Shown here: positions 18,654 through 28,086 of the stretch, piece after piece | Layout of the letters: every line of letters begins with the position of its first letter | Position numbering within the stretch: the first letter of the stretch is position 1 | Assembly (NCBI RefSeq): GCF_036173125.1 | Contig: NZ_CP108054.1 | Location: 1,054,001 to 1,118,000 of the forward strand | Direction: 5' to 3' | Source: Streptomyces sp. NBC_00286 | Lineage (GTDB): Bacteria; Actinomycetota; Actinomycetes; Streptomycetales; Streptomycetaceae | Length of the DNA: 64,000 bases | Position numbers and translations under genes: made by a program | Notes under the pieces: generated by a model | The model's input: only the letters and a program-made list of their open reading frames with translations | What the model was told of the DNA's origin: nothing | The model's database searches: none

Positions 18654-19742
18654 ATGGGCCGATACGATCTCGCCCTCATCGGCTTCGGCGGCGTCAACCG
18701 CGCGCTTGCCGAGCTCATATCTCAGAACGGGGAGCGCCTGGCCAGGGAGCTGGGCTTTGCCCTGCGGGTGGTGGCGATCACCGATCTGCGGGCCGGTTCC
18801 CTGGTGGACACCGACGGCATCGATCTGGCGCCGCTGCTGGCCGCCGAGCCCGGGGAGCTGAGCTTCGCGGGTCTGCCGGGCGGCAGCGCGGATCCGCGCA
18901 ACGCGTGGGTGATCCGAGAGGTCCCGGCCGACATCGTCGTGGAGGCGACGTTCACCAATCCCGCCGACGGCGAGCCCGCCCTCTCCCATGTGCGCTGGGC
19001 CCTGGAATCGGGCAAGCACGTGTGCACCACCAACAAGGGACCGGTCGCACTCGCCGGCCGGGCGCTGAAGCAGCTGGCCGCCGAGCGTGGTGTCAGCTTC
19101 GAGTTCGAGGGCTCGGTCCTCAGCGGCACCCCCATCCTGCGCACCGCCGAGCGCATGTTCGGCGGCCTGGAGATCACCGGCGTCCAGGGCATCCTGAACG
19201 GCACCTCGAACTACGTCCTCGGCCGCCTCGAAGAGGGCATCGAGCTGTCGGCGGCCATCGCCGAAGCCCAGGAGCTGGGTTACGCCGAAGCCGATCCCAC
19301 GGCGGACATCGAGGGTCACGACGTCCAGCTCAAGGTCATGATCCTGGCCAACGAGGTCCTCGGCGCAGACCTGCGCCGCGAGGACGTCTTCTGCGAGGGC
19401 ATCTCCGCGATCACCCCCCACGAGGTGCGGGACGCCGCGTCCAAGGGGCTGCGCTGGAAGCTGGTCGGCTCCGCCACCCGCCACGAGGACGGCAGCGTCG
19501 ACGCCCGCGTCGCTCCACTCGCCCTGCCGGCACACCACCCGCTGGCGGGGATCTCCGGCCCGGTCAACGCGGTCGCCTTCCACACCGACCTCCTCGGCAC
19601 CGTCACGGTGTCCGGGCCGGGCGCCGGCCGCATCGAGACCGCCTACGCCCTGCTGTCGGACATCATCGCCATCCACCAGCGCCACGCGGACGACGACACC
19701 GCGCCCACGCGCCCCGTTCTCCTGGAGACTCACCGTGTCTGA
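18654..19742 (+). CDS. homoserine dehydrogenase (short form, no ACT domain)
   Basis: A 362-aa NAD(P)-dependent enzyme interconverting homoserine and aspartate 4-semialdehyde. Rossmann motif [10 protein letters not shown], catalytic region [11 protein letters not shown], and NGTSNYVL with [11 protein letters not shown] of the catalytic domain are present. The C-terminal regulatory ACT domain of biosynthetic actinobacterial enzymes (about 430 aa) is absent, so feedback inhibition by threonine is not expected. Start ATG 18654 follows AAGGAGCG. It overlaps the aldehyde dehydrogenase gene by 8 bases. The partner and lack of ACT domain favour a breakdown role. Confidence 0.88.
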   Translation: MGRYDLALIGFGGVNRALAELISQNGERLARELGFALRVVAITDLRAGSLVDTDGIDLAPLLAAEPGELSFAGLPGGSADPRNAWVIREVPADIVVEATFTNPADGEPALSHVRWALESGKHVCTTNKGPVALAGRALKQLAAERGVSFEFEGSVLSGTPILRTAERMFGGLEITGVQGILNGTSNYVLGRLEEGIELSAAIAEAQELGYAEADPTADIEGHDVQLKVMILANEVLGADLRREDVFCEGISAITPHEVRDAASKGLRWKLVGSATRHEDGSVDARVAPLALPAHHPLAGISGPVNAVAFHTDLLGTVTVSGPGAGRIETAYALLSDIIAIHQRHADDDTAPTRPVLLETHRV

Positions 19743-21165
19743 CACCGTCGTGCCCCCCGGCATCGAACTCGGCACCGACACGGCGCCCGTGCACAACCCT
19801 TACACCGGCGAGATCATCGCCTCGGTGCCCACCGTCGACGCGAGCGCCGCCGGCAGCATCCTGCAGCAGGCCAGATGCGGGCGCCGCACCGCGGCCGCGC
19901 TGTCCCGCGCCTCCAGAGCCGCGGTCCTGGAACGCGCCGCCCACCTGATCGAGCGGCGCGCCGGGTCCTTCGCCCAGCTGATCGTCAGCGAGGCCGGCAA
20001 GACCATCACTCAGGCCCGCAAGGAAGTCGCCCGCGCGGTCAACACCCTGTCCCTGTCCGCGGCCGAGGTACGGCGCAACGCCGGCGAGGTCATCCCCTTC
20101 GACTCCTATGAGGGCTCGGAGAAACGGCAGGGCTGGTTCACCCGCGAACCGCTGGGCATCATCGCCGCCATCACTCCGTTCAACGACCCCCTCAACCTGG
20201 TCGCCCACAAGCTCGGCCCGGCCATCGCCGGCGGCAACGCGGTCATCCTCAAACCGTCCGCGCTGACGCCGCTGTCCGCGCTGCGCCTGGTCGACACCCT
20301 CATCGAGGCCGGCCTGCCCGAGGAGATCGTCACCGTCGTCAACGGCAATGCCGACATCGGCGCCACGATCGTGGCCGCCCCCGACGTACGCATGGTGTCC
20401 TTCACCGGCGGATTCGCCACCGGCGAGGCCATCTCCCGCACGGCCGGCCTGAAGAAGCTCGCCATGGACCTGGGTGGCAACGCCCCGGTCATCGTCATGG
20501 ACGACGCCGACCTCGACGAAGCCGTGGCCTCCTGCGTCTTGGGCGCGTTCTGGGCCGCCGGCCAGAACTGCATCGGCACCCAGCGGATCCTGATCGCCCG
20601 CGAGGTCTACGAGCGCTTCCGCGACGCCTTCGTCGCCCGCACCCAGCTGCTGCGCGTCGGCGACCCGCTCGACGAGCGCACCGACGTCGGCCCCATGATC
20701 ACCCAGGAGGCCGCGGCCGCCACCCGGGCCAAGGTCGACACGGCGGTGGACGAGGGCGCGGTGCTGCTGTGCGGCAACCACACCACCGGCGCCCTGTACA
20801 CGCCGACCGTCCTGGAAGACGTCCCGGCGACCTGCTCGATCTGGCAGGAGGAGGTGTTCGCCCCGGTCGTCGTGCTGCAGCCGTTCACGTCCTTCGAGGA
20901 CGCCATCGAGCAGGCCAACGCCATCGACTACAGCCTCCACGCGGCCATCTTCACCTCCCGCCTGGACCGCGCCCTGACCGCTGCCCGGCTGCTGGAAGCC
21001 GGCGGAGTGATGATCAACGACTCGTCCGACTACCGCTTCGACGCCATGCCGTTCGGCGGCTTCAAGTACGGCAGCATGGGCCGCGAAGGCGTGCGCTTCG
21101 CCTTCGAGGAGATGACCCAGCCCAAGGTCGTCTGCGTCAACCACATCACTGACGTCGTCCAATGA
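19735..21165 (+). CDS. aldehyde dehydrogenase, possibly aspartate-semialdehyde oxidising
   Basis: A 476-aa aldehyde dehydrogenase starting at GTG 19735, 8 bases inside hom. Catalytic Cys in AGQNCIGTQ, general base Glu replaced by Asp in the usual ELGG position (MDLGGNAP), and cofactor region SFTGGFATG. The Asp-for-Glu change is seen in lactaldehyde/GAPN-like members of the family. Coupling to homoserine dehydrogenase suggests the substrate is aspartate 4-semialdehyde, giving aspartate. A tail of an aspartase-like gene follows directly, consistent with that idea. The substrate remains an inference. Confidence 0.85.
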   Translation: MSDTVVPPGIELGTDTAPVHNPYTGEIIASVPTVDASAAGSILQQARCGRRTAAALSRASRAAVLERAAHLIERRAGSFAQLIVSEAGKTITQARKEVARAVNTLSLSAAEVRRNAGEVIPFDSYEGSEKRQGWFTREPLGIIAAITPFNDPLNLVAHKLGPAIAGGNAVILKPSALTPLSALRLVDTLIEAGLPEEIVTVVNGNADIGATIVAAPDVRMVSFTGGFATGEAISRTAGLKKLAMDLGGNAPVIVMDDADLDEAVASCVLGAFWAAGQNCIGTQRILIAREVYERFRDAFVARTQLLRVGDPLDERTDVGPMITQEAAAATRAKVDTAVDEGAVLLCGNHTTGALYTPTVLEDVPATCSIWQEEVFAPVVVLQPFTSFEDAIEQANAIDYSLHAAIFTSRLDRALTAARLLEAGGVMINDSSDYRFDAMPFGGFKYGSMGREGVRFAFEEMTQPKVVCVNHITDVVQ

Positions 21166-21392
21166 CCACCTTCCGTACCGAGCGAGAACCCTGGGCCCCT
21201 GGAGCCGGAAGTCGGTCGGCAGACCGACCGTCGGCTGTCCCAGGCGGCCGCCTGAACGCGACAGAAGCGGCCCTGGCCACCGGGGCGGACGTGGTGGACC
21301 TCGTGGTCCAGGACGGGCTGCTGGACAGGGAAGAGGCGATGGCGCTGCTCACCCCGGTGCCGTTGAACTCCGCCCTCCTCTCGGGCGGTTGA
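21162..21392 (+). pseudogene. fragment of an aspartase/fumarase-family gene (C-terminal tail)
   Basis: A 76-codon reading frame starts in the dehydrogenase stop (ATGA). Its second half, from about 21256, contains ATGADVVDLVVQDGLLDREE and then ALLTP. This matches the C-terminal domain of class II fumarases and aspartate ammonia-lyases (consensus ETG.SV.E.VLE.GLLSEEEL..LL.P). The preceding 400 or so residues of such an enzyme are absent. The last 44 bases overlap the convergent AsnC gene. It could still be translated as a small protein, but no function would follow. Confidence 0.65.
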
Positions 21393-21810
21393 CGACGCTG
21401 GACAGGGTGAGCGCGGTGACCGTGTCCCGTACGCCGGGCATCTGGGCGATGTCCTCCCAGATGACTCGTACGCGTTCCAGCGAGGCCGCCTCCAGGCGCA
21501 CCATGATGTCGAAGTCGCCGCTGAGGATCTCGCAGATGACGACCTCCGGAATGCGTTTGAGCGCGGCCAGGACGTCGCCGCCGCGCATGCGGTCCTGGCG
21601 GTAGACGAGTACGAGCGCCGAGACGACATTGCCGGTGTCGTCGCCCGCGCGGACGATGGTGTAGCCGGCGATGTGGCCCTGGCGCTCCAGCCGTTCGATG
21701 CGCTGCCGCACCGCGTTGCGGGACAGCAGCACCTTGCTGGCCAGCTCGGAGTGCGAGATGCGGGCGTTGCGGGTCAGCTCGGCGATGATCTTCTCGTCGG
21801 TAGCGTCCAC
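21349..21810 (-). CDS. Lrp/AsnC-family transcriptional regulator
   Basis: A 153-aa regulator: helix-turn-helix (ISHSELASKVLLSRNAVRQRIERLE) and an AsnC/RAM ligand domain with the GDFDIMV motif. GTG 21810 follows AGGAGACGG. It is convergent with the hom-ALDH genes and overlaps the aspartase relic. It may regulate these genes or the dehydrogenase at 22038. AsnC/Lrp proteins usually sense amino acids, which fits the neighbourhood. Confidence 0.9.
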   Translation of the reverse strand: MDATDEKIIAELTRNARISHSELASKVLLSRNAVRQRIERLERQGHIAGYTIVRAGDDTGNVVSALVLVYRQDRMRGGDVLAALKRIPEVVICEILSGDFDIMVRLEAASLERVRVIWEDIAQMPGVRDTVTALTLSSVVNRPRGGRSSTAPG

Positions 21811-22037
21811 GGTCGACCGTCTCCTTCATAAGTCGGTGGAGATGGCAGCCCCCACGGCACGCGGATCGCGGGTGCCATGGGTCTCCTGCGGACCATGGTG
21901 CGTGCTGGTTGCTGATCAGGCTCAGGATGTGCCCTGCCCGGGATCCGAGGCGGCAGACGTCGCGGAACGGATCTTCATCCCGGTCACTGCGTTGCCCGGC
22001 CGGCACGTGGGCGGGCCCTGCGCTCGATCCGGCTCGC

Positions 22038-23522
22038 TCAGGTGTTGAAGCCGGGCAGCGACAGGTACTTGAGCTGCTGGTACTCGTGGAGGCCCTCGGG
22101 TCCGCCTTCGCGGCCCAGGCCGGACTGCTTGATGCCGCCGAAGGGTGCTGCGACGTCGGAGACCAGGCCGCGGTTGATGGCGACCATTCCGGCCTGCAGA
22201 CGGGCGGCGACCCGGCGGGCGCGGTCGATGTGGGACGTCATCACATACGACGCGAGGCCGTGCTCGGTGTTGTTGGCCACCTCTATGGCCTCGGCCTCCG
22301 TGGAGAACCGGTGGATGGCGGCGACAGGTCCGAAGATTTCCTCGTGCATGATCGCAGCGTCGGCGGGGATGTGGTCCAGCGCGGTCGGGGCCGCGTAGTG
22401 GCCCGGACCGTCAGGGATCTCCGCCTTGCCGACGACAACGGCACCACGGGCCACGGCGTCCTCGACGAGGTTGCGGACCTTGTCCACCGCACGGTGGTCA
22501 GCCAGCGGACCGAACTCGGTGTCCTCCTGGCCTGGAGGACCCACCCGGACGGCGGCCATCTGTTCGCCCAGCGCGGCGGCGAATGCGTCGGCGATTCCCT
22601 CCTGGACCAGGAATCGGTTGGCGCCGACACAGGACTGGCCGCCCAGCCGCATCTTCGCAATCATCGCTTCACGGACCGCGAGGTCGAGGTCGGCGTCGTC
22701 GAAGACCAGGAACGGCGCGTTGCCGCCCAGCTCCATCGAGGTGCGCAGCACCCGGGCACCGCTCTGCTGGAGCAGCAACCTGCCGACCGGGGTGGACCCG
22801 GTGAAGGACAGCTTGCGCAGCCGGGGGTCGGCCAGCAGCGGCATGGTGACCGCTGCCGCGTCGCTGCTGGTGATCACGGTCAGGACACCCGCGGGCGCGC
22901 CCGCCTCGCGCGCCAGCTCGCCCAGTATCAGGGAGGACAACGGGGTGAGTGCGGCTGGTTTGAGCACGGCGGTGCAGCCTGCGGCGAGGGCGGCGGCGGC
23001 CTTGCGGGCGGCCATGGCCAGCGGCACGTTCCACGGAGTGATCAGCAGGCAGGGCCCGACCGGTTCGGCGACGGTGACGATGTGACTCTTGCCGTCCGGG
23101 GAGGGCGTGCTGCGTGCGTGCGGGCGGACCGCCTCCTCTGCGTACCAGCGGAAATAGGCGGCGGCGTAGTCGACCTCGCTCCGGGCTTCCCTGATCGTCT
23201 TGCCGATCTCCAGGGTGATGATCCGGGCCAGACGCTCACGGTGTTCGGTCATGGCGTCGGTGATCCGGTGCAGGACGGTCGCGCGGTCCCGCGGGCTGGT
23301 GAGGGCCCACTGGTCGGCGGCCGCGGCCGCCGCGTCCAGTGCTTTCAGCGCGTCTTGTGCGCCGCAGTCGGCGACGGTGGCTATGACTTCTTCGGTTGCG
23401 GGGTTGCGCACCTCGAAGGTGCGACCGCCGGTGGCAGGTTGCCAGTCGTGGGTGAGGAAGCCACGGGGGACGGATTGAAGGACTGCCGACTCCTCTGAGG
23501 GAGCGGTGAGCGTGTCAGTCAT
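22038..23522 (-). CDS. NAD(P)-dependent aldehyde dehydrogenase, succinate-semialdehyde type
   Basis: A 494-aa aldehyde dehydrogenase of the GabD-like group. Catalytic Cys in GGQSCVGAN, general base Glu in SMELGGNAP, cofactor site SFTGSTPVGR. It follows the second importer copy by 60 bases and is probably its last operon gene, taking the place held by the aminotransferase in the first operon. It resembles the SSADH at 37524-38963 in overall layout. It would oxidise a semialdehyde derived from the imported compound; glutarate or succinate semialdehyde are both possible. Confidence 0.88.
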   Translation of the reverse strand: MTDTLTAPSEESAVLQSVPRGFLTHDWQPATGGRTFEVRNPATEEVIATVADCGAQDALKALDAAAAAADQWALTSPRDRATVLHRITDAMTEHRERLARIITLEIGKTIREARSEVDYAAAYFRWYAEEAVRPHARSTPSPDGKSHIVTVAEPVGPCLLITPWNVPLAMAARKAAAALAAGCTAVLKPAALTPLSSLILGELAREAGAPAGVLTVITSSDAAAVTMPLLADPRLRKLSFTGSTPVGRLLLQQSGARVLRTSMELGGNAPFLVFDDADLDLAVREAMIAKMRLGGQSCVGANRFLVQEGIADAFAAALGEQMAAVRVGPPGQEDTEFGPLADHRAVDKVRNLVEDAVARGAVVVGKAEIPDGPGHYAAPTALDHIPADAAIMHEEIFGPVAAIHRFSTEAEAIEVANNTEHGLASYVMTSHIDRARRVAARLQAGMVAINRGLVSDVAAPFGGIKQSGLGREGGPEGLHEYQQLKYLSLPGFNT

Positions 23523-23582
23523 GCGCGTGGCTCTTTCGCTGGTCGCAGGCTGGTGTGTTGAGGGAGCACGATCGGTGGGTGG

Positions 23583-24449
23583 TCATACGGCATCGCCTCC
23601 GGGGTGGGCGACGCCGACCGTGTTCTCGACCGAGAGCAGGGAGTCCTGGCGTCCGGAGCCGAGCCAGCGGACCAGGGCCACCAGGCCGAGGGCGAGGATC
23701 GCGCCGGCGGTGAGGAGCGCGCTGACCGCGGTGACGCTGGGGTCGATGTCGAAGGTCAGGGAGTTGTAGACCCGCACCGGCAGGGTGACGGTGTCGACCG
23801 AGGACAGGAATTGGGAGATGTAGAACTCGTCGAAGCTGGTGATGAAGGAGAAGATCGCCGCCGCGATCATTCCGGGGGCGGCGAGGGGGAAGGTGATCTT
23901 CCGGGCGATGGTCAGACGCCCCGCGCCCATGCTGGCTGCGGCGTCCTCCAGGCGTTCGTCGATGCCGCGCAGCGTCGCGATCAGGATCAGTACCGCGATG
24001 GGTGCGGCCAGCACGGTGTGCCCGAGGGCGATGGCTATCGGGCTGCCCAGCATCGCGGCCGGCTCGAAGAGCAGGAACAGGCCCAGTGCGGTGACGATCT
24101 GGGGGATGACCAGCGGGCCGAGGACCAGGGCGAAGACCGCCGAGCGCAGCGGGAGTTCGCTGCGGACCAGCGCGGTCGCCGCGGTCACCCCGATGATCAG
24201 CGAGAACACAGTGCTCAGGCAGGCGATCAAGGCGCTCAGGGAGAGCGCGGCGGGCCATTTGCTGCCGTCGGCGAACAGCGCCTTGTACCAGTTCAGCGTC
24301 CAGGTGTCGGGCGGGAAGGCCGCGAAGGCGTTGTCGCTGAAGGAGGTGACCAGGATGACCACGATCGGCAGCGCCAAAAACAGCAGGATCACGGTGGCGA
24401 CAGCGGTCAGGACGATCCGCCCAGTGAGGGTCTTACGCAGCTCCATCAT
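23583..24449 (-). CDS. ABC importer permease, PotC-like (copy 2)
   Basis: A 288-aa permease, the counterpart of 6388-7254. The central membrane domain is practically identical; differences are near the N terminus (RKTLTGRIV) and the last 40 residues (GLVALVRWLG, NTVGVAHPGGDAV). ATG 24449 overlaps the PotB-like stop by 4 bases. The stop is followed by a remnant of an aminotransferase start rather than by a complete gene. Confidence 0.9.
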   Translation of the reverse strand: MMELRKTLTGRIVLTAVATVILLFLALPIVVILVTSFSDNAFAAFPPDTWTLNWYKALFADGSKWPAALSLSALIACLSTVFSLIIGVTAATALVRSELPLRSAVFALVLGPLVIPQIVTALGLFLLFEPAAMLGSPIAIALGHTVLAAPIAVLILIATLRGIDERLEDAAASMGAGRLTIARKITFPLAAPGMIAAAIFSFITSFDEFYISQFLSSVDTVTLPVRVYNSLTFDIDPSVTAVSALLTAGAILALGLVALVRWLGSGRQDSLLSVENTVGVAHPGGDAV

Positions 24450-25339
24450 GAGGCGTTCCTCTTCTTACGGCTGGCGCCCAGCGAGCTGACGGCCTTGACC
24501 AGCAGCAGTCCGGCGAGGGTGAGGACCAGCAGGATGACGCCTTGCGCGGCGGCCCCGTTCCACTGGTTTTCCTTGGTCACCTGCTGGTTGATGAGGGTGG
24601 CGATCATCGTCTGGTTGGGTCCGCCCATCAGGGCCGGGGTGATGTAGTAGCCCAGCGACAGGATGAAGCTGAGTAGTCCGGCACTGGCCAGGCCAGGCGC
24701 CACCAGCGGCAGGTAGATACGGCGGAAGATCGTCACGCGTCCCGCGCCCATGCTGGAGGCGGCCGCCAGCAGCCTGCGGTCCACGCCGCGCATCACGCCG
24801 TACAGCAGCAGCACCGTGTACGGGAGCATCATCGAGGTGGTGCCGATGACCACGCCGAGCTCGTTGTACAGCAGCCGGTACGGCGTCCCCGGCACCCACA
24901 GGCCGGCCAGGGACTCGTTCACCAGGCCCTTGTCGCCGAGCATGATGATCCAGCCGTACGTCCGTACCAGGGCGCTGATGAAGTGCGGCACGACCACGAC
25001 CAGCATGGCCAGTCCGGCCCACAGGGGCTTGAGCCGGGAGATGGCGTTGGCCAGGAGGAACCCAAAGGCGAGACTGAGCAGCGCCGTCTCGGCGGAGATC
25101 CGCAGCGTGGTGAACAGCACCGAGAGGTTGACCCCGGTGAGGGCGTCGACGTACCAGTGCAGGGTGAACGATCCGTCGGCGTCCTTCAGGCTGAGCAGCA
25201 GCGTGCTGAAGATCGGGTAGACGAACAGCACCAGCAGGTAGACGACCACGGGTAGCGCGTACAGGAGGCCGACCCGGGTACGGCGGGAGGCGAGCAGCTT
25301 GCGCGGGCGCGCGGGGGCGGTGGCGGTGAGGGCGGCCAT
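24446..25339 (-). CDS. ABC importer permease, PotB-like (copy 2)
   Basis: A 297-aa permease, counterpart of 7251-8144 and the most diverged of the pair members. Changes sit in the first outer loop, the segment around LLSLAFGFLLANAISR, the GTPYRLLYN loop, and the C terminus from QQVTKEN onward. Starts 3 bases after the ATPase stop. Confidence 0.9.
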   Translation of the reverse strand: MAALTATAPARPRKLLASRRTRVGLLYALPVVVYLLVLFVYPIFSTLLLSLKDADGSFTLHWYVDALTGVNLSVLFTTLRISAETALLSLAFGFLLANAISRLKPLWAGLAMLVVVVPHFISALVRTYGWIIMLGDKGLVNESLAGLWVPGTPYRLLYNELGVVIGTTSMMLPYTVLLLYGVMRGVDRRLLAAASSMGAGRVTIFRRIYLPLVAPGLASAGLLSFILSLGYYITPALMGGPNQTMIATLINQQVTKENQWNGAAAQGVILLVLTLAGLLLVKAVSSLGASRKKRNAS

Positions 25340-25342
25340 GAC

Positions 25343-26482
25343 TCACCCGCCCTGTTCGACGGGGAAGAGGTTGACGTCCTCGGGATCGGCGGAGATGCCG
25401 ACCCGCTCGCCGGTGACGGGACCGCGGCCGGCCGGTACTTCCAGGCGCAGCAGCGGCGCGTCGCCGCCGTCGATGCGTACGCCGGCGCGGACCAGGGTGC
25501 CCACGTACGTGGCGGTCTCCACCGTGCCCGTACAGAAACCGTCATCCGGGGCGCAGGCCCGCAGCCGGCCCGGCTGCACCGCGACCTTCACCTCGGTGCC
25601 GGAAGCCAGCTCGTGGCGGCGCGCCTTCAGCAGACCGCCACTGTTGTCCAGGCGGACCAGGGTGTGCTCGTCGGTGTGCTGCTCGATGCGGCCGGGCAGG
25701 AAGTTGGCCGCGCCGAGGAAGTCCGCCACGAACGGGGTCCTCGGCCGCTCGAACAGCTCCCTGGGGGTGTCGAACTGCTCGATCAATCCGTTGCGCATCA
25801 CCGCGATGCGATCCGACATGACCAGTGCTTCTTCCTGATCGTGCGTCACATAGATGACGGTCAGGCCCAGTTCCTGCTGGATGGTCTTGATCTCGACCTG
25901 GAGCTGGTCGCGCAGCTTCTTGTCCAGCGCGCCCAGCGGCTCGTCCATCAAAATGACCGGCGGCCGGTAGACCAGCGCCCGGCACAACGCCACGCGCTGC
26001 TGCTGACCGCCGGACAGCTCGCGCGGGCGGCGGCCGCCGAACCCGGACAGGCCGGCGATCTCCAGCGTCTCCCCGACGCGTCTGCGGATCTCGTCCTTCG
26101 GCACCCCGCGCAGCGTGAGCGGGAAGGCGACGTTCTCACTGACCGTCATGTGCGGGAAGAGCAGGTACTGCTGGAAGACGAAACCCAGGTTCCGTTTCTG
26201 CGGGGCGAACCGGGTGACGTCGCGGTCCCCGACGGTGATGGTGCCGGAGTCCGGCTCGCAGAACCCGGCGATCATCATCAGCGTCGTGGTCTTGCCCGAC
26301 CCGGACGCGCCCAGGAAGGTGACGAACTCCCCGGCCGCGATCTCCATCGACGCCTCATCGACCGCGACCACATCGCCGTACGTCTTGCGCAGAGCCACCA
26401 CCGACAACGCTTTGCCGGTCGCAGTGGCCGGCTTGCCGCCGGCCACCTTGACGGACGGTGTGGCGATACCGAATTCAGCCAC
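25343..26482 (-). CDS. ABC importer ATPase, PotA-like (copy 2)
   Basis: A 379-aa ATPase, counterpart of 8148-9287, with the same Walker A (GASGSGKT), signature (LSGGQQQR) and Walker B (VILMDEP). About five residues differ, including RFAPQKRN for RLAPQKRN and several in the TOBE domain around RLDNSGG. It overlaps the binding-protein stop by 8 bases as in copy 1. Confidence 0.95.
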   Translation of the reverse strand: MAEFGIATPSVKVAGGKPATATGKALSVVALRKTYGDVVAVDEASMEIAAGEFVTFLGASGSGKTTTLMMIAGFCEPDSGTITVGDRDVTRFAPQKRNLGFVFQQYLLFPHMTVSENVAFPLTLRGVPKDEIRRRVGETLEIAGLSGFGGRRPRELSGGQQQRVALCRALVYRPPVILMDEPLGALDKKLRDQLQVEIKTIQQELGLTVIYVTHDQEEALVMSDRIAVMRNGLIEQFDTPRELFERPRTPFVADFLGAANFLPGRIEQHTDEHTLVRLDNSGGLLKARRHELASGTEVKVAVQPGRLRACAPDDGFCTGTVETATYVGTLVRAGVRIDGGDAPLLRLEVPAGRGPVTGERVGISADPEDVNLFPVEQGG

Positions 26483-27572
26483 GAGCCCACTCCAGCCAGC
26501 GCTTGGTGACGGCCGCTTCGTTCTTCAGCCACCACTCGATGTCGGCATCGAAGCCCTTGTCGTAGTACTTCGGCGCCCCGGCGAGGGCGTTGCGCTCGTC
26601 CTCGGTGAGCTTGGCGTAGGCCAGCGGGGAGGACGGGTTCGACGGGAACGCCTTGGCCAGGGCCGCCTGGCTCTCAGCCTGCAGCGAGAAGTCCATCAGC
26701 AGGTACGCGTTGTCCGCGTTGGCCGCGCCCTTGGCGATCGCGTAGCCCTGGAACTGGCGGCGCATGCCGTTCAGCTGCCGCTCCACCGGCACGTTCTGCT
26801 TCTGCAGATCGGCCAGCCGACCGTCCCACACGGTGGACATCGTGACCTCCTCGCGGCTGAGCAGCACGCCGGGCAGCGGGCCGCTGTCCCAGAACTTCTT
26901 GATGTCGCCGCGCAGCCGGCTCATCACCTTGAACGCGCGGTCCACATCGAGCGGGTACAGCTTGTCCATCGGCACGCCGTCGGCCAGCAGCGCGAACTCC
27001 AGCTCCGGCAGGTCACCGTCCGGGCTGACCATCGAACGGCCGCCCTTGAACGCCTTCGTGTCCCAGAAGTCCGCCCATGACTCCGGCTTCTTCCCGCCGA
27101 AGGCGTCCGTGCGATACCCGATGCACTGACCGTAGAAGCTGTGACCCATGGCATGGTCGGTGATCTGGCTGTCGGGGACCTTCGCGCTCTTCAGGCTCTT
27201 GAGCCGATCCCCGTCCAGCGCTTCCAGCGCGTCCTGCTTGACGTACTTGGCGTGGGACATCATCGAGTTGTTGATGAGGTCGCACTGCGGGCGGCCCTGC
27301 TTGATCTGGGCCAGCAGCGGGGCGTCGTCCAGGTTGAGCACCTTGACCTGGATGCCGGTCTCCTGCGTGAACGGCGTGTAGATCGCCTTCTGCAGGGCTG
27401 CACCGTAGGAACCGCCGCTGTCGCGGACGATCACCGTCTTGCCGCCGCCCTTGCCGCCGGCGGCGGACGAGCTGCGGCTGGTGCCGGTGCCGCAGGCGGC
27501 GAGGGACGCGAGGGCGGCTATGCCGCCTGCTCCGCGCAGGAGCGCTCTGCGGCCGATCTGGGGATCACTCAT
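26475..27572 (-). CDS. ABC importer substrate-binding lipoprotein, PotD-like (copy 2)
   Basis: A 365-aa Tat-exported lipoprotein like copy 1 (Arg8-Arg9, lipobox LAAC). Start chosen at ATG 27572, preceded by GAGGAG; a 5-codon longer form to 27587 would include this ribosome site. It differs from copy 1 in a block at residues 118-144 (for example Gly121 for Leu, His144 for Asn), which lies in the ligand-binding domain. Elsewhere the two proteins are nearly identical. It may therefore bind a related but different ligand. Confidence 0.92.
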   Translation of the reverse strand: MSDPQIGRRALLRGAGGIAALASLAACGTGTSRSSSAAGGKGGGKTVIVRDSGGSYGAALQKAIYTPFTQETGIQVKVLNLDDAPLLAQIKQGRPQCDLINNSMMSHAKYVKQDALEALDGDRLKSLKSAKVPDSQITDHAMGHSFYGQCIGYRTDAFGGKKPESWADFWDTKAFKGGRSMVSPDGDLPELEFALLADGVPMDKLYPLDVDRAFKVMSRLRGDIKKFWDSGPLPGVLLSREEVTMSTVWDGRLADLQKQNVPVERQLNGMRRQFQGYAIAKGAANADNAYLLMDFSLQAESQAALAKAFPSNPSSPLAYAKLTEDERNALAGAPKYYDKGFDADIEWWLKNEAAVTKRWLEWARG

Positions 27573-27732
27573 GGCAATACTCCTCATTTAGGGACGCGTG
27601 GGACCAGCTGTGCGGGGCTTTACCTCGCAGGTGCGGGGGGTGGGATGGTTCAGGGCGGCGAACGCGGACAGAAGCATTGCCCGCTTGCGTTGTCGGTCGC
27701 CGCTTGGGCGGGTGTTCGCCGTGGATCGAAGT

Positions 27733-27755
27733 CCCCGACGACCTTGTTGTCGGGG
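27733..27755. terminator. hairpin in the leader region upstream of importer copy 2
   Basis: CCCCGAC (27733-27739) pairs with GTCGGGG (27749-27755), with three further possible inner pairs. No T run follows. It lies in the 514-base gap 27573-28086 between the importer start and the SDR stop. The gap also holds the tdh relic; nothing else was recognised in it. Confidence 0.4.
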
Positions 27756-27854
27756 CGACGCCGGCTAGAAGACGGGGTGAGTGGCGGTGGGGAAGCTTGA
27801 GCCGTCGCAGGCGGTGATCAGAAGGGGTGGCGGCGATCCTCACCAGAGCCGAGC

Positions 27855-27965
27855 ATGAAGGCCTCGTGAGGGATGAGGCAGAGCCGGGCCTGCGGTTGAG
27901 GGACGTGCCGAGCGGTCCATCGACCACGGCGACGTGGGGGTGGCGCAGTTCGAGTGCGGCGATCG
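27855..27965 (+). pseudogene. decayed 5' end of a threonine dehydrogenase gene
   Basis: The plus strand from ATG 27856 follows the first 90 or so bases of tdh (15069 onward). The stretches coding [20 protein letters not shown] in tdh are recognisable here as GAGGCAGAGCCGGGCCTGCG and GAGGGACGTGCCGAGCGG, but with base changes, a TGA in frame after four codons, and small deletions. Similarity fades by about 27965. It is a relic of a second tdh copy. Confidence 0.65.
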
Positions 27966-28086
27966 GAGCATGCGCTCGACGAGTGGTCGATCGGTCTTGC
28001 TGCAATCGGCGGTCGCCCGAGGCAGAGGGCGAGACGGAGAAGAGGTCGTTCAGCCCATTGCTGGTGGTGATGCCCAGCAGGGGTGT

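Larger units (their letters stand above)
23583..27572 (-). repeat. 3990-bp importer operon duplication, copy 2
   Basis: Direct repeat of 6388-10377, same orientation, constant offset of 17195 bases through all four genes. At the low end the match runs through the permease stop into ATGACCACC, the first three codons of the aminotransferase of operon 1, and then stops. Confidence 0.95.

Noticed and set aside
27986..28003. TGGTCGATCGGTC as a further GntR operator
   Set aside because: The second arm does not match and the spacing is wrong; it lies in the decayed tdh region without a promoter.
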